From JBEISR01 sp044371425 (GTDB taxonomy: Bacteria; Planctomycetota; Planctomycetia; Pirellulales; Pirellulaceae), in NCBI GenBank assembly GCA_044371425.1, contig JBILTR010000002.1, positions 248,001 to 312,000 on the forward strand: a DNA stretch of 64,000 bases, read 5' to 3'. Positions 46,503-55,648 of this stretch are shown here, in pieces. Both the position numbers and the translations under genes were made by a program. Below the pieces are notes generated by a model, which was not told where the DNA came from, ran no database searches, and saw only the letters and a list, made by a program, of their open reading frames with translations. Within the stretch, counting starts at the first letter, position 1. The number at the start of each line of letters is the position of its first letter.

Positions 46503-47581
46503 TCCCCACATCGGAACAAAAGCAGCGACTGTCCCAGGTTCTAGTCGAATCGCCTCTTTGGCTTCCAATCCATTGGCGCGATGCTCCATGCCGACTCGTG
46601 TGTGCACAGCTGACCCACATCCAGTATCAGCAAGCCAGCTTCCTCGACCATCGTGCAGGCATCCATGGAGTCCCCCAAGCGGAATTGCAGTGGGATTGGG
46701 TCGCCCAAGCTGTCGATTCCTTACCATTCGACTGCCATTTCCTGTTCCATATCTCTCATGCGGGGTCCACCCTGCTGGCTCGCCTGCTAGGTACCCACCC
46801 CAACATCCTGTCGGTTCGGGAGCCGATCATTCTGCGGCAGTGTGTCGAGCATGCCCCACCACAACGAACTCAAAGCACCATCCGATTGCTTTGCCGCACC
46901 TTCCTGCCCCATCAAAAAGTACTCCTGAAACCGACCAGCGTCGTCAATGAAATCGCGGCAACGCTGATGCAGTACAGCCAGGACTCGCGCGCTGTCCTGC
47001 TATGGACGCGACCGGAAGTCTTCATTCCCAATCTGCTGGAAGGATCACCGGGGGACCTCGATCGTTTCACACAAAGTCGCCATCGTAGACTGATGGACTT
47101 GCTCCCATCTTTCTCGTTTGACCCCAAACTAGCAGGATGCCTTGCCGATCTTTCGCCAGGTCAAACTGCTGCAATGAACTGGCTTTGTGAATGGCTGAGC
47201 CTCTATCAACTGCACTCGTCGCTGCCAACAAGATGCCTCCTCGTCGACTTCGACGACTTGCTGGACCGATGGGATGAAGGACTTGCAGAGATCGCTCATT
47301 GGGTTGGCCTGCAAGACGGAATCGCACAAATCGATTCCTCCGCATTTATGAGTCGATACTCAAAAGAGCCGTCGCTGGCATTCAGTCCGATGAAAAGAAG
47401 GGAGTTGACCAAGCAGGCCCAACTGTCCCATGCCGTAGAAACCAACAAGGCATTCGAGTGGCTGCTCCGATTTCGCGACTCGCGACTGCCTCTTTTGGAT
47501 TCGATACTTGCTTCATGCAGGCAGACCGGTCGTTCAAATCACTCAGGTACCAGCGACCGGAAGATCGGAAGAGAGTCATGA
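46499..47581 (+). CDS. Sulfotransferase-like protein
   Basis: A protein of 360 residues. CHFLFHISHAGSTLLARLLG is a P-loop-like PAPS-binding site as in sulfotransferases, and later IRLLC...SVVNEIAATL and LLVDFDDLLDRWDEGLAEI fit the 3'-phosphate side of the site. ATG 46499 overlaps the oxygenase stop by ATGA, while the frame stays open upstream to 46247. The last 43 bases overlap the convergent phosphatase-like gene. Sulfonation of a carbohydrate, peptide or lipid is the expected reaction; acceptor unknown. Confidence 0.8.
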   Translation: MIPTSEQKQRLSQVLVESPLWLPIHWRDAPCRLVCAQLTHIQYQQASFLDHRAGIHGVPQAELQWDWVAQAVDSLPFDCHFLFHISHAGSTLLARLLGTHPNILSVREPIILRQCVEHAPPQRTQSTIRLLCRTFLPHQKVLLKPTSVVNEIAATLMQYSQDSRAVLLWTRPEVFIPNLLEGSPGDLDRFTQSRHRRLMDLLPSFSFDPKLAGCLADLSPGQTAAMNWLCEWLSLYQLHSSLPTRCLLVDFDDLLDRWDEGLAEIAHWVGLQDGIAQIDSSAFMSRYSKEPSLAFSPMKRRELTKQAQLSHAVETNKAFEWLLRFRDSRLPLLDSILASCRQTGRSNHSGTSDRKIGRES

Positions 47582-48702
47582 ATCCCCGCGTGGCTGCTTT
47601 GAAAATCCTCGCCTAGGGCCTTAGCCAACGTCGCGGCAACCTGAGCCTGCTGAAATCTCCCACCCTGATCGACCCCCTTCAACTCGACCCCTGCCCCAAA
47701 AGCAGCAATCCAGATTCGCTCGGAACCTGGTAGCGTCGCGCCGTGATTCTTCCAACCCTCCCGTCCATCTCCACGACCATGATCGGTCGTCACCATAAAA
47801 AGTGTCTTTCCTGTATAAGAGTCGATCGACTGTGTCGCCTGCCAAAGACGACGGATCATCTCATCGTTCTGCGTCGCGGTGAGCAGATAACGGTCGTATC
47901 GACCGCCGTGCGCCCAATCGTCGGTCTCGCCAAGGGAGACAAACAAAACCCGAGGCTGGCTGCGTTTCAAACTGTCCAGAGCGGCTAAGTAGGTTAATGA
48001 GTCATAGCGAACGCCGTCCCACTCCCGAAAAAGAAGCTCCTGAACCGCATTGATGGCCTGCTGTGTCTCCGAGATCGAACCTTCGAATTTCTGCCACCCT
48101 GCATTGACAGGAATACCGCTTCGCGGCGCATTCAAGATAAAGGGAAATACATCCCACGAACCATATGCCTCGATCCGCCCCTGGTACTTCGGCAGCCGGT
48201 GCAGCCACTCCAGAACGGTTTCGTTCCCGTTGTATTTTTTGTCGTTCGAGTCAATCTTCGGATCGGCTCTCCCGGTGAGTATCTCATTGTATCCCGGGTA
48301 GGAAAAGTATTTCCCATTGGTCACTTCGACTACGCTGTCATTCTCCAAGTCGCCGGCAATCCAGCCTTTCTCTGCCACCATCTGCCACAAAAACGGTAGC
48401 AGTCGCTTGCGCCGTTCCTCTCGATTCTCGCGCCAATATGCCTCCCGACACTGCTCAGGATTTTTCACTCCGTTGTCGGCAGCGATCAACCTCTGATCTG
48501 CTCCCGAAAAAACTTCCTCAGGACGCAAACCATCCAGGGTGATTAGCACCACCGCATCCGCCACCCCTTCCTGAGGCATGAAAAAACCAAAGGCGCCACT
48601 CGTTGCTGCAACCCACAGAATAAACAAGATGGCTGCACCATAGAGCGACTCAGCCAGCAAGCCCAATAGCATGAACGCTACCTTCCGTCGGTCCCCTTGC
48701 AT
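47539..48702 (-). CDS. Membrane-anchored alkaline-phosphatase-superfamily hydrolase
   Basis: A protein of 387 residues. An N-terminal helix (MLLGLLAESLYGAAILFILW) anchors it. The superfamily metal sites are suggested by VVLITLDGLRPEEVFSG (first Asp), YNEILTG, GETDDWAHGGRYD and MVTTDHGRGD with the downstream WKNHGATLPG. It resembles nucleotide pyrophosphatase/phosphodiesterase- or sulfatase-like members; the exact activity is not clear. GGAG lies six bases before the ATG, and it follows the metallophosphoesterase gene by 3 bp. Confidence 0.82.
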   Translation of the reverse strand: MQGDRRKVAFMLLGLLAESLYGAAILFILWVAATSGAFGFFMPQEGVADAVVLITLDGLRPEEVFSGADQRLIAADNGVKNPEQCREAYWRENREERRKRLLPFLWQMVAEKGWIAGDLENDSVVEVTNGKYFSYPGYNEILTGRADPKIDSNDKKYNGNETVLEWLHRLPKYQGRIEAYGSWDVFPFILNAPRSGIPVNAGWQKFEGSISETQQAINAVQELLFREWDGVRYDSLTYLAALDSLKRSQPRVLFVSLGETDDWAHGGRYDRYLLTATQNDEMIRRLWQATQSIDSYTGKTLFMVTTDHGRGDGREGWKNHGATLPGSERIWIAAFGAGVELKGVDQGGRFQQAQVAATLAKALGEDFQSSHAGIHDSLPIFRSLVPE

Positions 48703-48705
48703 GGC

Positions 48706-50607
48706 TTACTCCGGCTTCTTGCGCCATTCGATTTGGTCAAAGAGCTGGCCCTCCAGATCGTAGGCCTTCAGCTCCAGAATGTTTCCGTGAATCGCCACAT
48801 AAACAAAGTGATGCCCGCGTTTGACATTGTTTTGAAATGGTGGCCGAATCGGCCCCGCTTGCTCCAGCCCACCGCCACCACCGCCAGTGATCATGTAAAC
48901 CGTACCCCGAGTCTGGTCCGGCTTCCCCGCAAACACGGGCCACGTCCGTTCGTACGAATGAATGTGCCCAGTCCAAACCACGTCGACGCCATAACGATCG
49001 AACAGTTCGGCCATGAGACGAGCCTTCTGGTCTCCCCAGGTACTCTTCCCCTTCCAAAGATTTCCGTAGTCATCTTCGTCGGAAGAGTAGGGCGGATGGT
49101 GGAAGCTAACAAACTTCCAAACAATCGATCGATCGCCCGACTGCCGCTCAGCTTCCAGTCGCTTCAGTTGATCTTCCAGCCACAAATACTGCTCGCTTTG
49201 AGGATCCATTTTCTTATTGGAATCCAGCATGAAGAAACGAGCGTTTCCGTAATCGAAGGTGTAGTAGTATTCGGGTTCGGGCAGATCCATGTATCGATAG
49301 TAATGATCTGCATTCCGTTCGTGATTCCCAAGCACTGGATAGAAAGGAACTCGACTGATCAGCGGACTGAGACTTTCAAAGAATTCCTTCACCCATTGTT
49401 CTTTGCGAAGACCATCGTCCACCAAGTCCCCTGGCACGATCATGAAGTTGGGCCGCAGACCCCAGGCATGTTGTGCCAGCTTGCCATTGACTTTGGGGTT
49501 TCCCTGTGTATCTGCGATAACCGCAAATGCAAACGGTGTCTCGGCAAGCGAAGCGGTCTGAAAGGATCGAATCGACGAAGCAACCTCCTGCCCAGTCGCC
49601 CGATCTTTCCCGATGACGCGGTAATAATACCCCATCTCCGGCTTCAATCGCTCCAACCTTGCTGTGTGAATCAGCCCATCACTGCTGCTAGCAAGCGTTT
49701 CGCTACCAAAATCAGTTGTCTCTCCATAGACAACGCGCACGTCCGATACCGCTACTGACTCGCAGACTACGCTGATGCGGTCCTTGGTAGCGTACTGCAG
49801 AAAGGGCTCAATCACGAAAGCACTGCTCGAGTTCGAACGGACTTCCGCAGGCAGTTCCGTCCATTCTCTGTGGTGCCCAAACTCATGCTCCACCCAGGCG
49901 GGCTTCGCCGCCAAATCGTAGACATGAGCCGCACCTAGCCGCCCAACCATCGGAAAAACTTCATTGCTGTCGCGATAGGCACCCACAACCACTTGCCCTC
50001 GATCAGGATAGAGGATCCTCCCACCCTGAACATTCGATCGCCCTTCCAACTTCCCATTCACCCAAATCTGCTGCTCATTGCCGTCGTAGACACCCACCAC
50101 GTGATACCAACGCCCTGGTTCCACCGAAGAGGCGGCGGATAAATAGGTCATCGTTCCATCCCCATCATCCGCCTTCTCCGTCGATATCCCAAAAGTGAAG
50201 CTTTGGCGGTTGTATCCCAACACCCAGCCTTTCTCCAGCGAGCCGGTATCCTCAAAGGCTGACACAATCCCGCCATCAGCACGCAGCTCATCCAGGCTCA
50301 CCCAGGCGGTAACCGTCAGGGCGTCGACCGGCAGCCACTGAAGATGTTCCGGCCAAGTCCCCTCCGCCACAAACCCCTCAAAGTCCGAATCGGTTCGAAG
50401 GCAACTGAGCACGCCACTGTTTTGAGCCAGTGGCGCGATGTTCGCTCTCAGATCGGGCCCCGCCTGCGATTTCAGCCGTACTCCCTCCAGATATTTCGGC
50501 TTGCACAGCCAGTGCGCTCGAGGTTCGGGGCCCTCATGAGCGGTCGCGACGGCAGCCAAAATCAACAAGATCCAATAGCTGCCACCCCAGCGAAATCCCA
50601 TCCACAT
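48706..50607 (-). CDS. LamG plus purple-acid-phosphatase-like metallophosphoesterase
   Basis: A secreted protein of 633 residues. ATG 50607 has GGGAGG six bases upstream. After the signal (WILLILAAVATA) comes a LamG/concanavalin-like domain (~60-230: YHVVGVYDGNEQQIWVNGKL), then a fibronectin-like PAP N-terminal domain (~250-350: YYYRVIGKDRATGQE), then the metallophosphatase core with FAVIADTQGN, VPGDLVDDG, PVLGNHERN, VSFHHPPYSS and WTGHIHSYERTWP. A LamG-PAP fusion is common in planctomycetes. It forms a pair with the membrane hydrolase 3 bp downstream. Confidence 0.92.
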   Translation of the reverse strand: MWMGFRWGGSYWILLILAAVATAHEGPEPRAHWLCKPKYLEGVRLKSQAGPDLRANIAPLAQNSGVLSCLRTDSDFEGFVAEGTWPEHLQWLPVDALTVTAWVSLDELRADGGIVSAFEDTGSLEKGWVLGYNRQSFTFGISTEKADDGDGTMTYLSAASSVEPGRWYHVVGVYDGNEQQIWVNGKLEGRSNVQGGRILYPDRGQVVVGAYRDSNEVFPMVGRLGAAHVYDLAAKPAWVEHEFGHHREWTELPAEVRSNSSSAFVIEPFLQYATKDRISVVCESVAVSDVRVVYGETTDFGSETLASSSDGLIHTARLERLKPEMGYYYRVIGKDRATGQEVASSIRSFQTASLAETPFAFAVIADTQGNPKVNGKLAQHAWGLRPNFMIVPGDLVDDGLRKEQWVKEFFESLSPLISRVPFYPVLGNHERNADHYYRYMDLPEPEYYYTFDYGNARFFMLDSNKKMDPQSEQYLWLEDQLKRLEAERQSGDRSIVWKFVSFHHPPYSSDEDDYGNLWKGKSTWGDQKARLMAELFDRYGVDVVWTGHIHSYERTWPVFAGKPDQTRGTVYMITGGGGGGLEQAGPIRPPFQNNVKRGHHFVYVAIHGNILELKAYDLEGQLFDQIEWRKKPE

Positions 50608-51006
50608 CGCGGACCTCCCATCGGCAATAAGCTCAACTACCTCAGAAGACGCATGCCCCCCATTGCTCACACGATCCTTGCCGCAGCAAAAAGAGGTCTA
50701 TCCGGGACTCCTTTGGCTGGCAATCACTTCACCGCGGCCCCAAATCGGCCTCATGGAAGGTCAACGCAAGGAGCTCGGCATACGCACAAGCCACCTCCAC
50801 CTCGCAGCGGAAGTGAGCCAGCCCTGCAGTGTGCGTCGGCTGGTACACAACACCTGTCGGCATGCGCCGTTCCGGCAAAGTTGGGTGGTGATTCCGCCTA
50901 TGCCAATGCTTGATCGCAGTGAACAGAAATCGACCCACTGACCCACAGTTTGGTCGGATCGACTCCAAACGTGCAACACACCTAACCTTAGTTTGAGCCA
51001 AAGGGT
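50608..51006. other. Intergenic region
   Basis: About 400 bases between two minus-strand genes. A 90-codon minus-strand frame (50729-51001) exists but I do not recognise it and treat it as non-coding. No terminator with a T-run was found. Confidence 0.4.
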
Positions 51007-52107
51007 TTACTGTTCCTCGGAGGCACCGGACTCTCCTTCATTCCGCGTCCCCAGGGCACTGTAGAGAGCCGGCTGGATGGTCTGCGCGATAAAACGAACC
51101 GAGCCGTCCGCGAATCCGAAGTTGGCTCCCCCCGTATGCTTGCTTCCAAAGCTCAATTCGTAGGCTGCAAAAGCTGCTGTGCCGGGAGCTACCCTGGGGA
51201 GATTCATCGGCACACCCGTTGACCCCAAAAACTCCGACATGTCCCCCTGGTTGTTGGTGTCGGCATCGTCGCCACCGAACGCCCAATGGTCCTTCCTCCC
51301 TTGATTGCTGGCGTTGTTCTCACGGATCACACCCATCTCCGGAACCGCACGCAAATCCCCTTCTGCTTCACCAAAAGCGATGGTGTTGGAGGTCCCATCG
51401 GTCACACTGGCCATATCGCTACCCCGCAACCCGTACGAATTGCCATTGTAAGCAATGCGTTGGTGAGGTTGCTTATTGATAAAGACCCCGTCCAGGTCGC
51501 TGATCACTTCCGTCCAACCTCTTGTTCCCCAGGGGGTGTCGGCCAGCTGTCGCCGGCGGTCATTGACGATCTTGCCTGAGACGCAGCCAAGATAATTGGT
51601 CGGTGCGCGCCGCTGGACGATCCAGTTGTCACCCGAAATGTCCGCTACCGCCTCTGGAAATGTCGACGATGGACATCGAAACACACTCAAACGTTGCTCG
51701 CAAACATATATGTTCTTGAAAAAACGGTTGTAAGCCCGGTTGTTCAGTGCCGCTTCCCCAGTGATGCCGGGAAGAGGAAATGCCCATTGAAAGTTCCCAA
51801 AGCTATCCTCCTGGAAAGTCAGGATGTTGTAGGCAGAAGTCTGCTCGAGAAACGGCAAAAGCAGTGCGTGCCACGAGGTCCCGACTTCGAACTCGACCGC
51901 CATCGGAAACCCTTTGTATGTCCCATGGAAATTCTGCAGTGCAAGCCCCAACTGCTTGATATTGTTTTGACAGCTCATCCTCCGCGCCGCCTCGCGAGCC
52001 GCCTGAACTGCAGGCAATAATAGGCCAACCAGGATGCCGATAATCGCGATCACAACCAGCAGTTCCACCAGCGTAAATCCACGCCGAGACATGACATCCT
52101 TATTCAT
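51007..52107 (-). CDS. DUF1559 pseudopilin-like protein
   Basis: A protein of 366 residues. The type IV pilin-like N-terminus is textbook: SRRGFTLVELLVVIAIIGIL, with cleavage before Phe, then VQAAREAARRMSCQNNIKQ. DUF1559 features follow (NFHGTYKGFP, WHALLLPFLEQ, VFRCPSS, SVTDGTSNTIAFGE) and it ends with KHTGGANFGFADGSVRFI, the H-x9-DG motif. ATG 52107 overlaps the end of the lipoprotein gene by a few bases. DUF1559 proteins usually pair with a carboxypeptidase-regulatory-like lipoprotein, as here. Function unknown. Confidence 0.95.
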   Translation of the reverse strand: MNKDVMSRRGFTLVELLVVIAIIGILVGLLLPAVQAAREAARRMSCQNNIKQLGLALQNFHGTYKGFPMAVEFEVGTSWHALLLPFLEQTSAYNILTFQEDSFGNFQWAFPLPGITGEAALNNRAYNRFFKNIYVCEQRLSVFRCPSSTFPEAVADISGDNWIVQRRAPTNYLGCVSGKIVNDRRRQLADTPWGTRGWTEVISDLDGVFINKQPHQRIAYNGNSYGLRGSDMASVTDGTSNTIAFGEAEGDLRAVPEMGVIRENNASNQGRKDHWAFGGDDADTNNQGDMSEFLGSTGVPMNLPRVAPGTAAFAAYELSFGSKHTGGANFGFADGSVRFIAQTIQPALYSALGTRNEGESGASEEQ

Positions 52108-52627
52108 CTTCCGAACCCCCTTTACGATCCTGCGTAAGTTGTTGCGGCTGAACCGCGATATCAAAATCAAAGACATTGACGATATTTTTCTTGACAACAC
52201 ACGACTCCGGTGTGGAACTAGGACTCTCGTAGCTCTCGGGAAAAAGATTGATCACTCCACCTTCTACCTCGCTCGGCTTGATCTCGAATGGAAGCGGCTT
52301 CCCCTCTGAATCAACCCACGCAACAAAGGTCACTTTGTATTTGCCGGCCCAAATGCCTGAATCACCTTGCGGATGCTGGATTTTGTAACTCCCTTGCGGA
52401 TCGGTCACGCCAAAACCAAATCCGTGACGATCTGGGACAAACTCCTCCACGTCGGGAAAAAACCCTACCTTGCAGTTTCCTACTGGCTTGCCATTGATCT
52501 TTACTGTGCCTTTGACTTCCTGCATCGGCGGCTTCCCGCAACCAGTCAGCAAGCCCAGCCCCAACCACGCAATGCACCACCTCATCAAATACCTTACGAC
52601 CGAGCCTTCGATGATGTTGACTTGCAT
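52100..52627 (-). CDS. Lipoprotein, carboxypeptidase-regulatory-like domain
   Basis: A protein of 175 residues. The lipobox LLTGC (Cys ~30) follows a short hydrophobic segment. The mature part EVKGTVKINGKPVGNCKVGFFP and GSYKIQHPQGDSGIWAGKYKVTF is the beta-sandwich that planctomycetes encode next to DUF1559 genes. ATG 52627 is used; ATG 52585 would also give a lipoprotein but with a very short leader. It is translationally coupled to the DUF1559 gene. Confidence 0.87.
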   Translation of the reverse strand: MQVNIIEGSVVRYLMRWCIAWLGLGLLTGCGKPPMQEVKGTVKINGKPVGNCKVGFFPDVEEFVPDRHGFGFGVTDPQGSYKIQHPQGDSGIWAGKYKVTFVAWVDSEGKPLPFEIKPSEVEGGVINLFPESYESPSSTPESCVVKKNIVNVFDFDIAVQPQQLTQDRKGGSEDE

Positions 52628-53133
52628 GAAAACTCTCGCTCCTTCTCGCGCCTCAGTCCCGTCGCATGACCCTTTTGAACGAAATGCGATTCAAACCGTT
52701 CGGTGCGAATCAACGACCGATCAAGAGTAGCAAACCCTCGGACAGGCAGAAGCAATCGATCGGTTAAGACTGCGCTAGGATTCGAAGAGTGTCGACGCGA
52801 CTGACAAGATGCGTCAATTGGCTAAGATCCCAATCGCGCCGCCTGATGAAGTCGAAATGATATTTGGTTAATTCCTAACTCGATTTGCCTTGCTCGCAGG
52901 GAATCCAGTTCGCCCGAGGGCGCGGTGCCGCCACTGGGACATGCCCGCGAACCATGAGGTGCCAGAGCACAGGCCGGTTGTTGGATTTCACAACTCCCCT
53001 GCTTCCAGAGATCGCATCCTCCTCTCGCCTAGCGTCGGTGAGAAGGACCATCTCCTTCCTTGACGCAAGCAGCCCCAAACCTTCGAATAAAGGCTGAATC
53101 TGGTTTTTTCGGTCCAACACAAAGGCCCTCACC
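52628..53133. other. Divergent intergenic region upstream of phnZ-like gene
   Basis: About 500 bases between the divergent lipoprotein and phnZ-like genes. A hairpin GAAGGA-5nt-TCCTTC is at 53042-53058. A 100-codon minus frame (52875-53177) is not recognised and overlaps the phnZ-like start, so I do not call it. Confidence 0.4.
53060..53088 (+). promoter_or_regulatory. Candidate promoter of the phnZ-like gene
   Basis: TTGACG (53060-53065) and TCGAAT (53083-53088) are separated by 17 bases, 45 bases upstream of the ATG. The -10 match is moderate. Confidence 0.35.
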
Positions 53134-53715
53134 ATGCATCCTGCGATCGAATTCATCGTCCATTGCTTTGAGACCAAGGGAGATGGAGTCTACGGCGATG
53201 AACAGGTCACACAGCGACAGCATGCGCTGCAGTCGGCCAGACTAGCTACCGATCACCAGGCCTGCGACTCGCTTGTGGCGGCCGCCCTTCTGCACGATCT
53301 GGGACACATCCTGGCCGATGATCCCATGCCCGACTCCCGCCAGAAGAATCTCGATGATCGACACGAGTACCGCGCCTACGATTGGCTGGTGGAGGCCTTT
53401 GGAAAAGCGGTCGCCGAACCGATCGGCAACCATGTCCTCGCCAAACGCTACCTCTGCACGATGGAACCAGGATACCTGGACAAGCTTTCACCAACATCGC
53501 ACAAAAGTTACCTCGACCAAGGTGGCCCGTTGCCTTCCGCCGCATGCAGGCAGTTCGAGACATCGGAGTTCTTTGAAGACTCTCTCCGATTGAGGCGCTG
53601 GGACGATCTGGCCAAAGATCCCCATCTGCAAACGCCGACTCTCGAAAGCTACATTCCTCTATTGGAACGACTGCTGGCCAAATCAGCCGAATCCGGCAAG
53701 TCGACGGCGTCTTGA
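53134..53715 (+). CDS. PhnZ-like HD-domain mixed-valent di-iron oxygenase
   Basis: A protein of 193 residues. Residues recalled as key in PhnZ line up with constant offset: Tyr20 and Glu23 (YGDEQVTQRQH), His30, His54-Asp55 (AALLHDLGH), His77 (RHEYRAY), His100 and Lys104 (IGNHVLAKRYL). PhnZ cleaves the C-P bond of 2-amino-1-hydroxyethylphosphonate to glycine and phosphate. The Tyr/Glu pair and Lys argue for a true PhnZ-like oxygenase and against a plain HD phosphohydrolase. PhnY, the hydroxylase partner, is not in the window. An amidohydrolase starts 3 bp downstream and is surely co-transcribed. Confidence 0.85.
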   Translation: MHPAIEFIVHCFETKGDGVYGDEQVTQRQHALQSARLATDHQACDSLVAAALLHDLGHILADDPMPDSRQKNLDDRHEYRAYDWLVEAFGKAVAEPIGNHVLAKRYLCTMEPGYLDKLSPTSHKSYLDQGGPLPSAACRQFETSEFFEDSLRLRRWDDLAKDPHLQTPTLESYIPLLERLLAKSAESGKSTAS

Positions 53716-53718
53716 AGA

Positions 53719-55044
53719 ATGAGCCGTAATCCAGAAGCAGCCGGCAATCGGGAGACGCAGGTTTCCGCCGCCCCCTCGCCGATCGCCCCCCCCGACGGCT
53801 CACAATCGGTCCACCGCATCCCGTTGCTGCATGACTGGCACACGCACCCGATGCTCTACAGCGTTTTCCTGGATGCGATGGATCTCAAGCAGATCGCAAG
53901 CAACCCCGACGACGCTCAAGACGCCATCGCCAAACACGCCAGAACGTCCCCGGATGCATGGACCATCGCCTACGGATGGGATCCGCTCGACCTCCCGCTC
54001 GAATCGCTCGCCCTCGATCGCATCCCGCAACCCGTGGTGCTGCTCCACCGTTCGCTTCACGGCGTCGCCATCAACCGCGCCGGCCGCCCCTGGTTGGCCC
54101 GCCAAGACCCCCAGACCGCCAGCTCAATCGACGATCCCCACTGGGTCGAGGAGAACTTGCGGAGAGTCCTGAATTTGTTTGTGCTTCCCGGCGCGTCAAC
54201 CGATCGCCTTCGGAACTTCTACCAACACCTGGCGACGCAGCACGGCATCTGGCAGGCCGATGAAATGCTCCTGGTAGCTCCCGAAGCTTTGCAACTGTTC
54301 GAAGCGGCAGGGCTTCGCGACCGCTCCCGTGTCTGGGTCGCGCCAGAGACATTTCAGGCGATGCCCCCTCAACAGCAAGAGCTGATCCATGGACTGAAAA
54401 TCTTTGCGGATGGTGCCATCGGGACTCGCACTGCTGCTTTGCATCAACCCTATCGCGACTCATCGCCGCCGCAGCGGGGCCAACTGCTTCTGACGGCGCA
54501 TCAGATCGCCCACTACGCTCGCATCGCGGCGCAGTCGAAAAAGCCTCTGGCGATCCACGCCATTGGCGATCGAGCGATCGATGAGGTGATCGAAGCGGCA
54601 ACACGCATTCGAGATTCAGGGATCCATTCGCTGATTCGCATCGAACATGCGCAGATGATTTCCCAGACAACTGCTCACCGCGCCAAAGCTCTGGGGATCC
54701 ACCTCTGCATGCAGCCAAATTTTTCATCCGATTCGGTCGACTATCGGGATCGCCTGCCGAAGGAGCTTGTGGAACGGAACAACGCGTTCCGCATGCTGAT
54801 CGACAGCGCTGGCTACCAGCCGGGTTTCGATCTCTTCTTCGGATCCGACGGCATGCCTCACGGTGCAAAGCCAGCCCTCTCTCATTCTCTCTTTCCACCC
54901 CTTGCTAGCCAAAAACTTTCGCTCGAAGAATTCCAGCTTGGCTACTGCCAGACCGACCTGCCCCCTGGGTGGATCGATCTGGAGATCGACTGGACCAGGA
55001 ATACTGTGGCAGCCTTGCCAACGATCCGTCAGCAGACGCTGTGA
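53719..55044 (+). CDS. Amidohydrolase family protein (YtcJ-like)
   Basis: A protein of 441 residues. Metal-site motifs of the amidohydrolase superfamily are seen: LLHDWHTHP, HGLKIFADGAIG, AIHAIGDRAIDE, RIEHAQMIS and FGSDGMPHG. The short start segment suggests a compact member, and the order of motifs resembles the YtcJ-like amidohydrolases (family 3). Its 3-bp spacing to the phnZ-like gene suggests it processes the substrate or product of that enzyme, perhaps an N-acylated aminophosphonate; this is inference. Confidence 0.88.
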   Translation: MSRNPEAAGNRETQVSAAPSPIAPPDGSQSVHRIPLLHDWHTHPMLYSVFLDAMDLKQIASNPDDAQDAIAKHARTSPDAWTIAYGWDPLDLPLESLALDRIPQPVVLLHRSLHGVAINRAGRPWLARQDPQTASSIDDPHWVEENLRRVLNLFVLPGASTDRLRNFYQHLATQHGIWQADEMLLVAPEALQLFEAAGLRDRSRVWVAPETFQAMPPQQQELIHGLKIFADGAIGTRTAALHQPYRDSSPPQRGQLLLTAHQIAHYARIAAQSKKPLAIHAIGDRAIDEVIEAATRIRDSGIHSLIRIEHAQMISQTTAHRAKALGIHLCMQPNFSSDSVDYRDRLPKELVERNNAFRMLIDSAGYQPGFDLFFGSDGMPHGAKPALSHSLFPPLASQKLSLEEFQLGYCQTDLPPGWIDLEIDWTRNTVAALPTIRQQTL

Positions 55045-55648
55045 CGCCATGCAGGCCGAAAAGGCCTGGCCTGATAGCAGGGAAAAAGTCGATCTGGGAT
55101 GCCTCTGGGAGGCGATCACTTCCCTGCAACGGTTTGAAATCGCCCAGGGAAGGTCGCCGGACAACTCGCGTCGTTCCGCTCCTTAACTTTCCGACCCTAG
55201 CAGAAAAACGCCGGCCCATCGGTCTGCTTCCTTGGACGCAAATGAGCCGGAAGCCTAACGTGGCACCGCGAAGAGTGACCCGCCATTCCCGCACGGCACC
55301 TTGGTGTCTCTGTGGGTAGCACCCGCTCCACGGACCCAAAGAATGTTCCTGATCGACCTAGAGCCTATCCGATTACTCCGATTCAGAATAAGCTTGCCGC
55401 ACCGATGAATCCTGTTGCAGTTGAGAGTTGCCAAGCTGCGAGGACTGTTTCAAGGAGCACTGCGCGCTGACAAAGCAACATGCGCTGCTGGATAGCTCTA
55501 CAATTCGCTATCCCTTTCTGCAAGGTGTCAGCGAAGTCACCGCTCTGCCAGAATAACCGAAATAGCGGATACCCAGATGCAAGCCACTCGCTGTGGATGG
55601 TACTTCCGAAAAGGGAGTGCCAAAACAGATCGAAAAGGATCCGAATTG
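55045..55648. other. Intergenic region with GC hairpin
   Basis: About 600 bases without a recognised gene. CAGGCC-GAAAA-GGCCTG (55052-55068), just past the amidohydrolase stop, is a strong hairpin but lacks a T-run. Short frames on both strands show no family resemblance. Confidence 0.45.

Noticed and set aside
50729..51001. A 90-codon minus-strand frame rich in His and Arg, with a faint integrase-like look
   Set aside because: No DDE residues, inverted repeats or good start; too weak for a transposase remnant.
52875..53177. A 100-codon minus-strand frame
   Set aside because: It overlaps the phnZ-like start, has no ribosome-binding site and no family resemblance.
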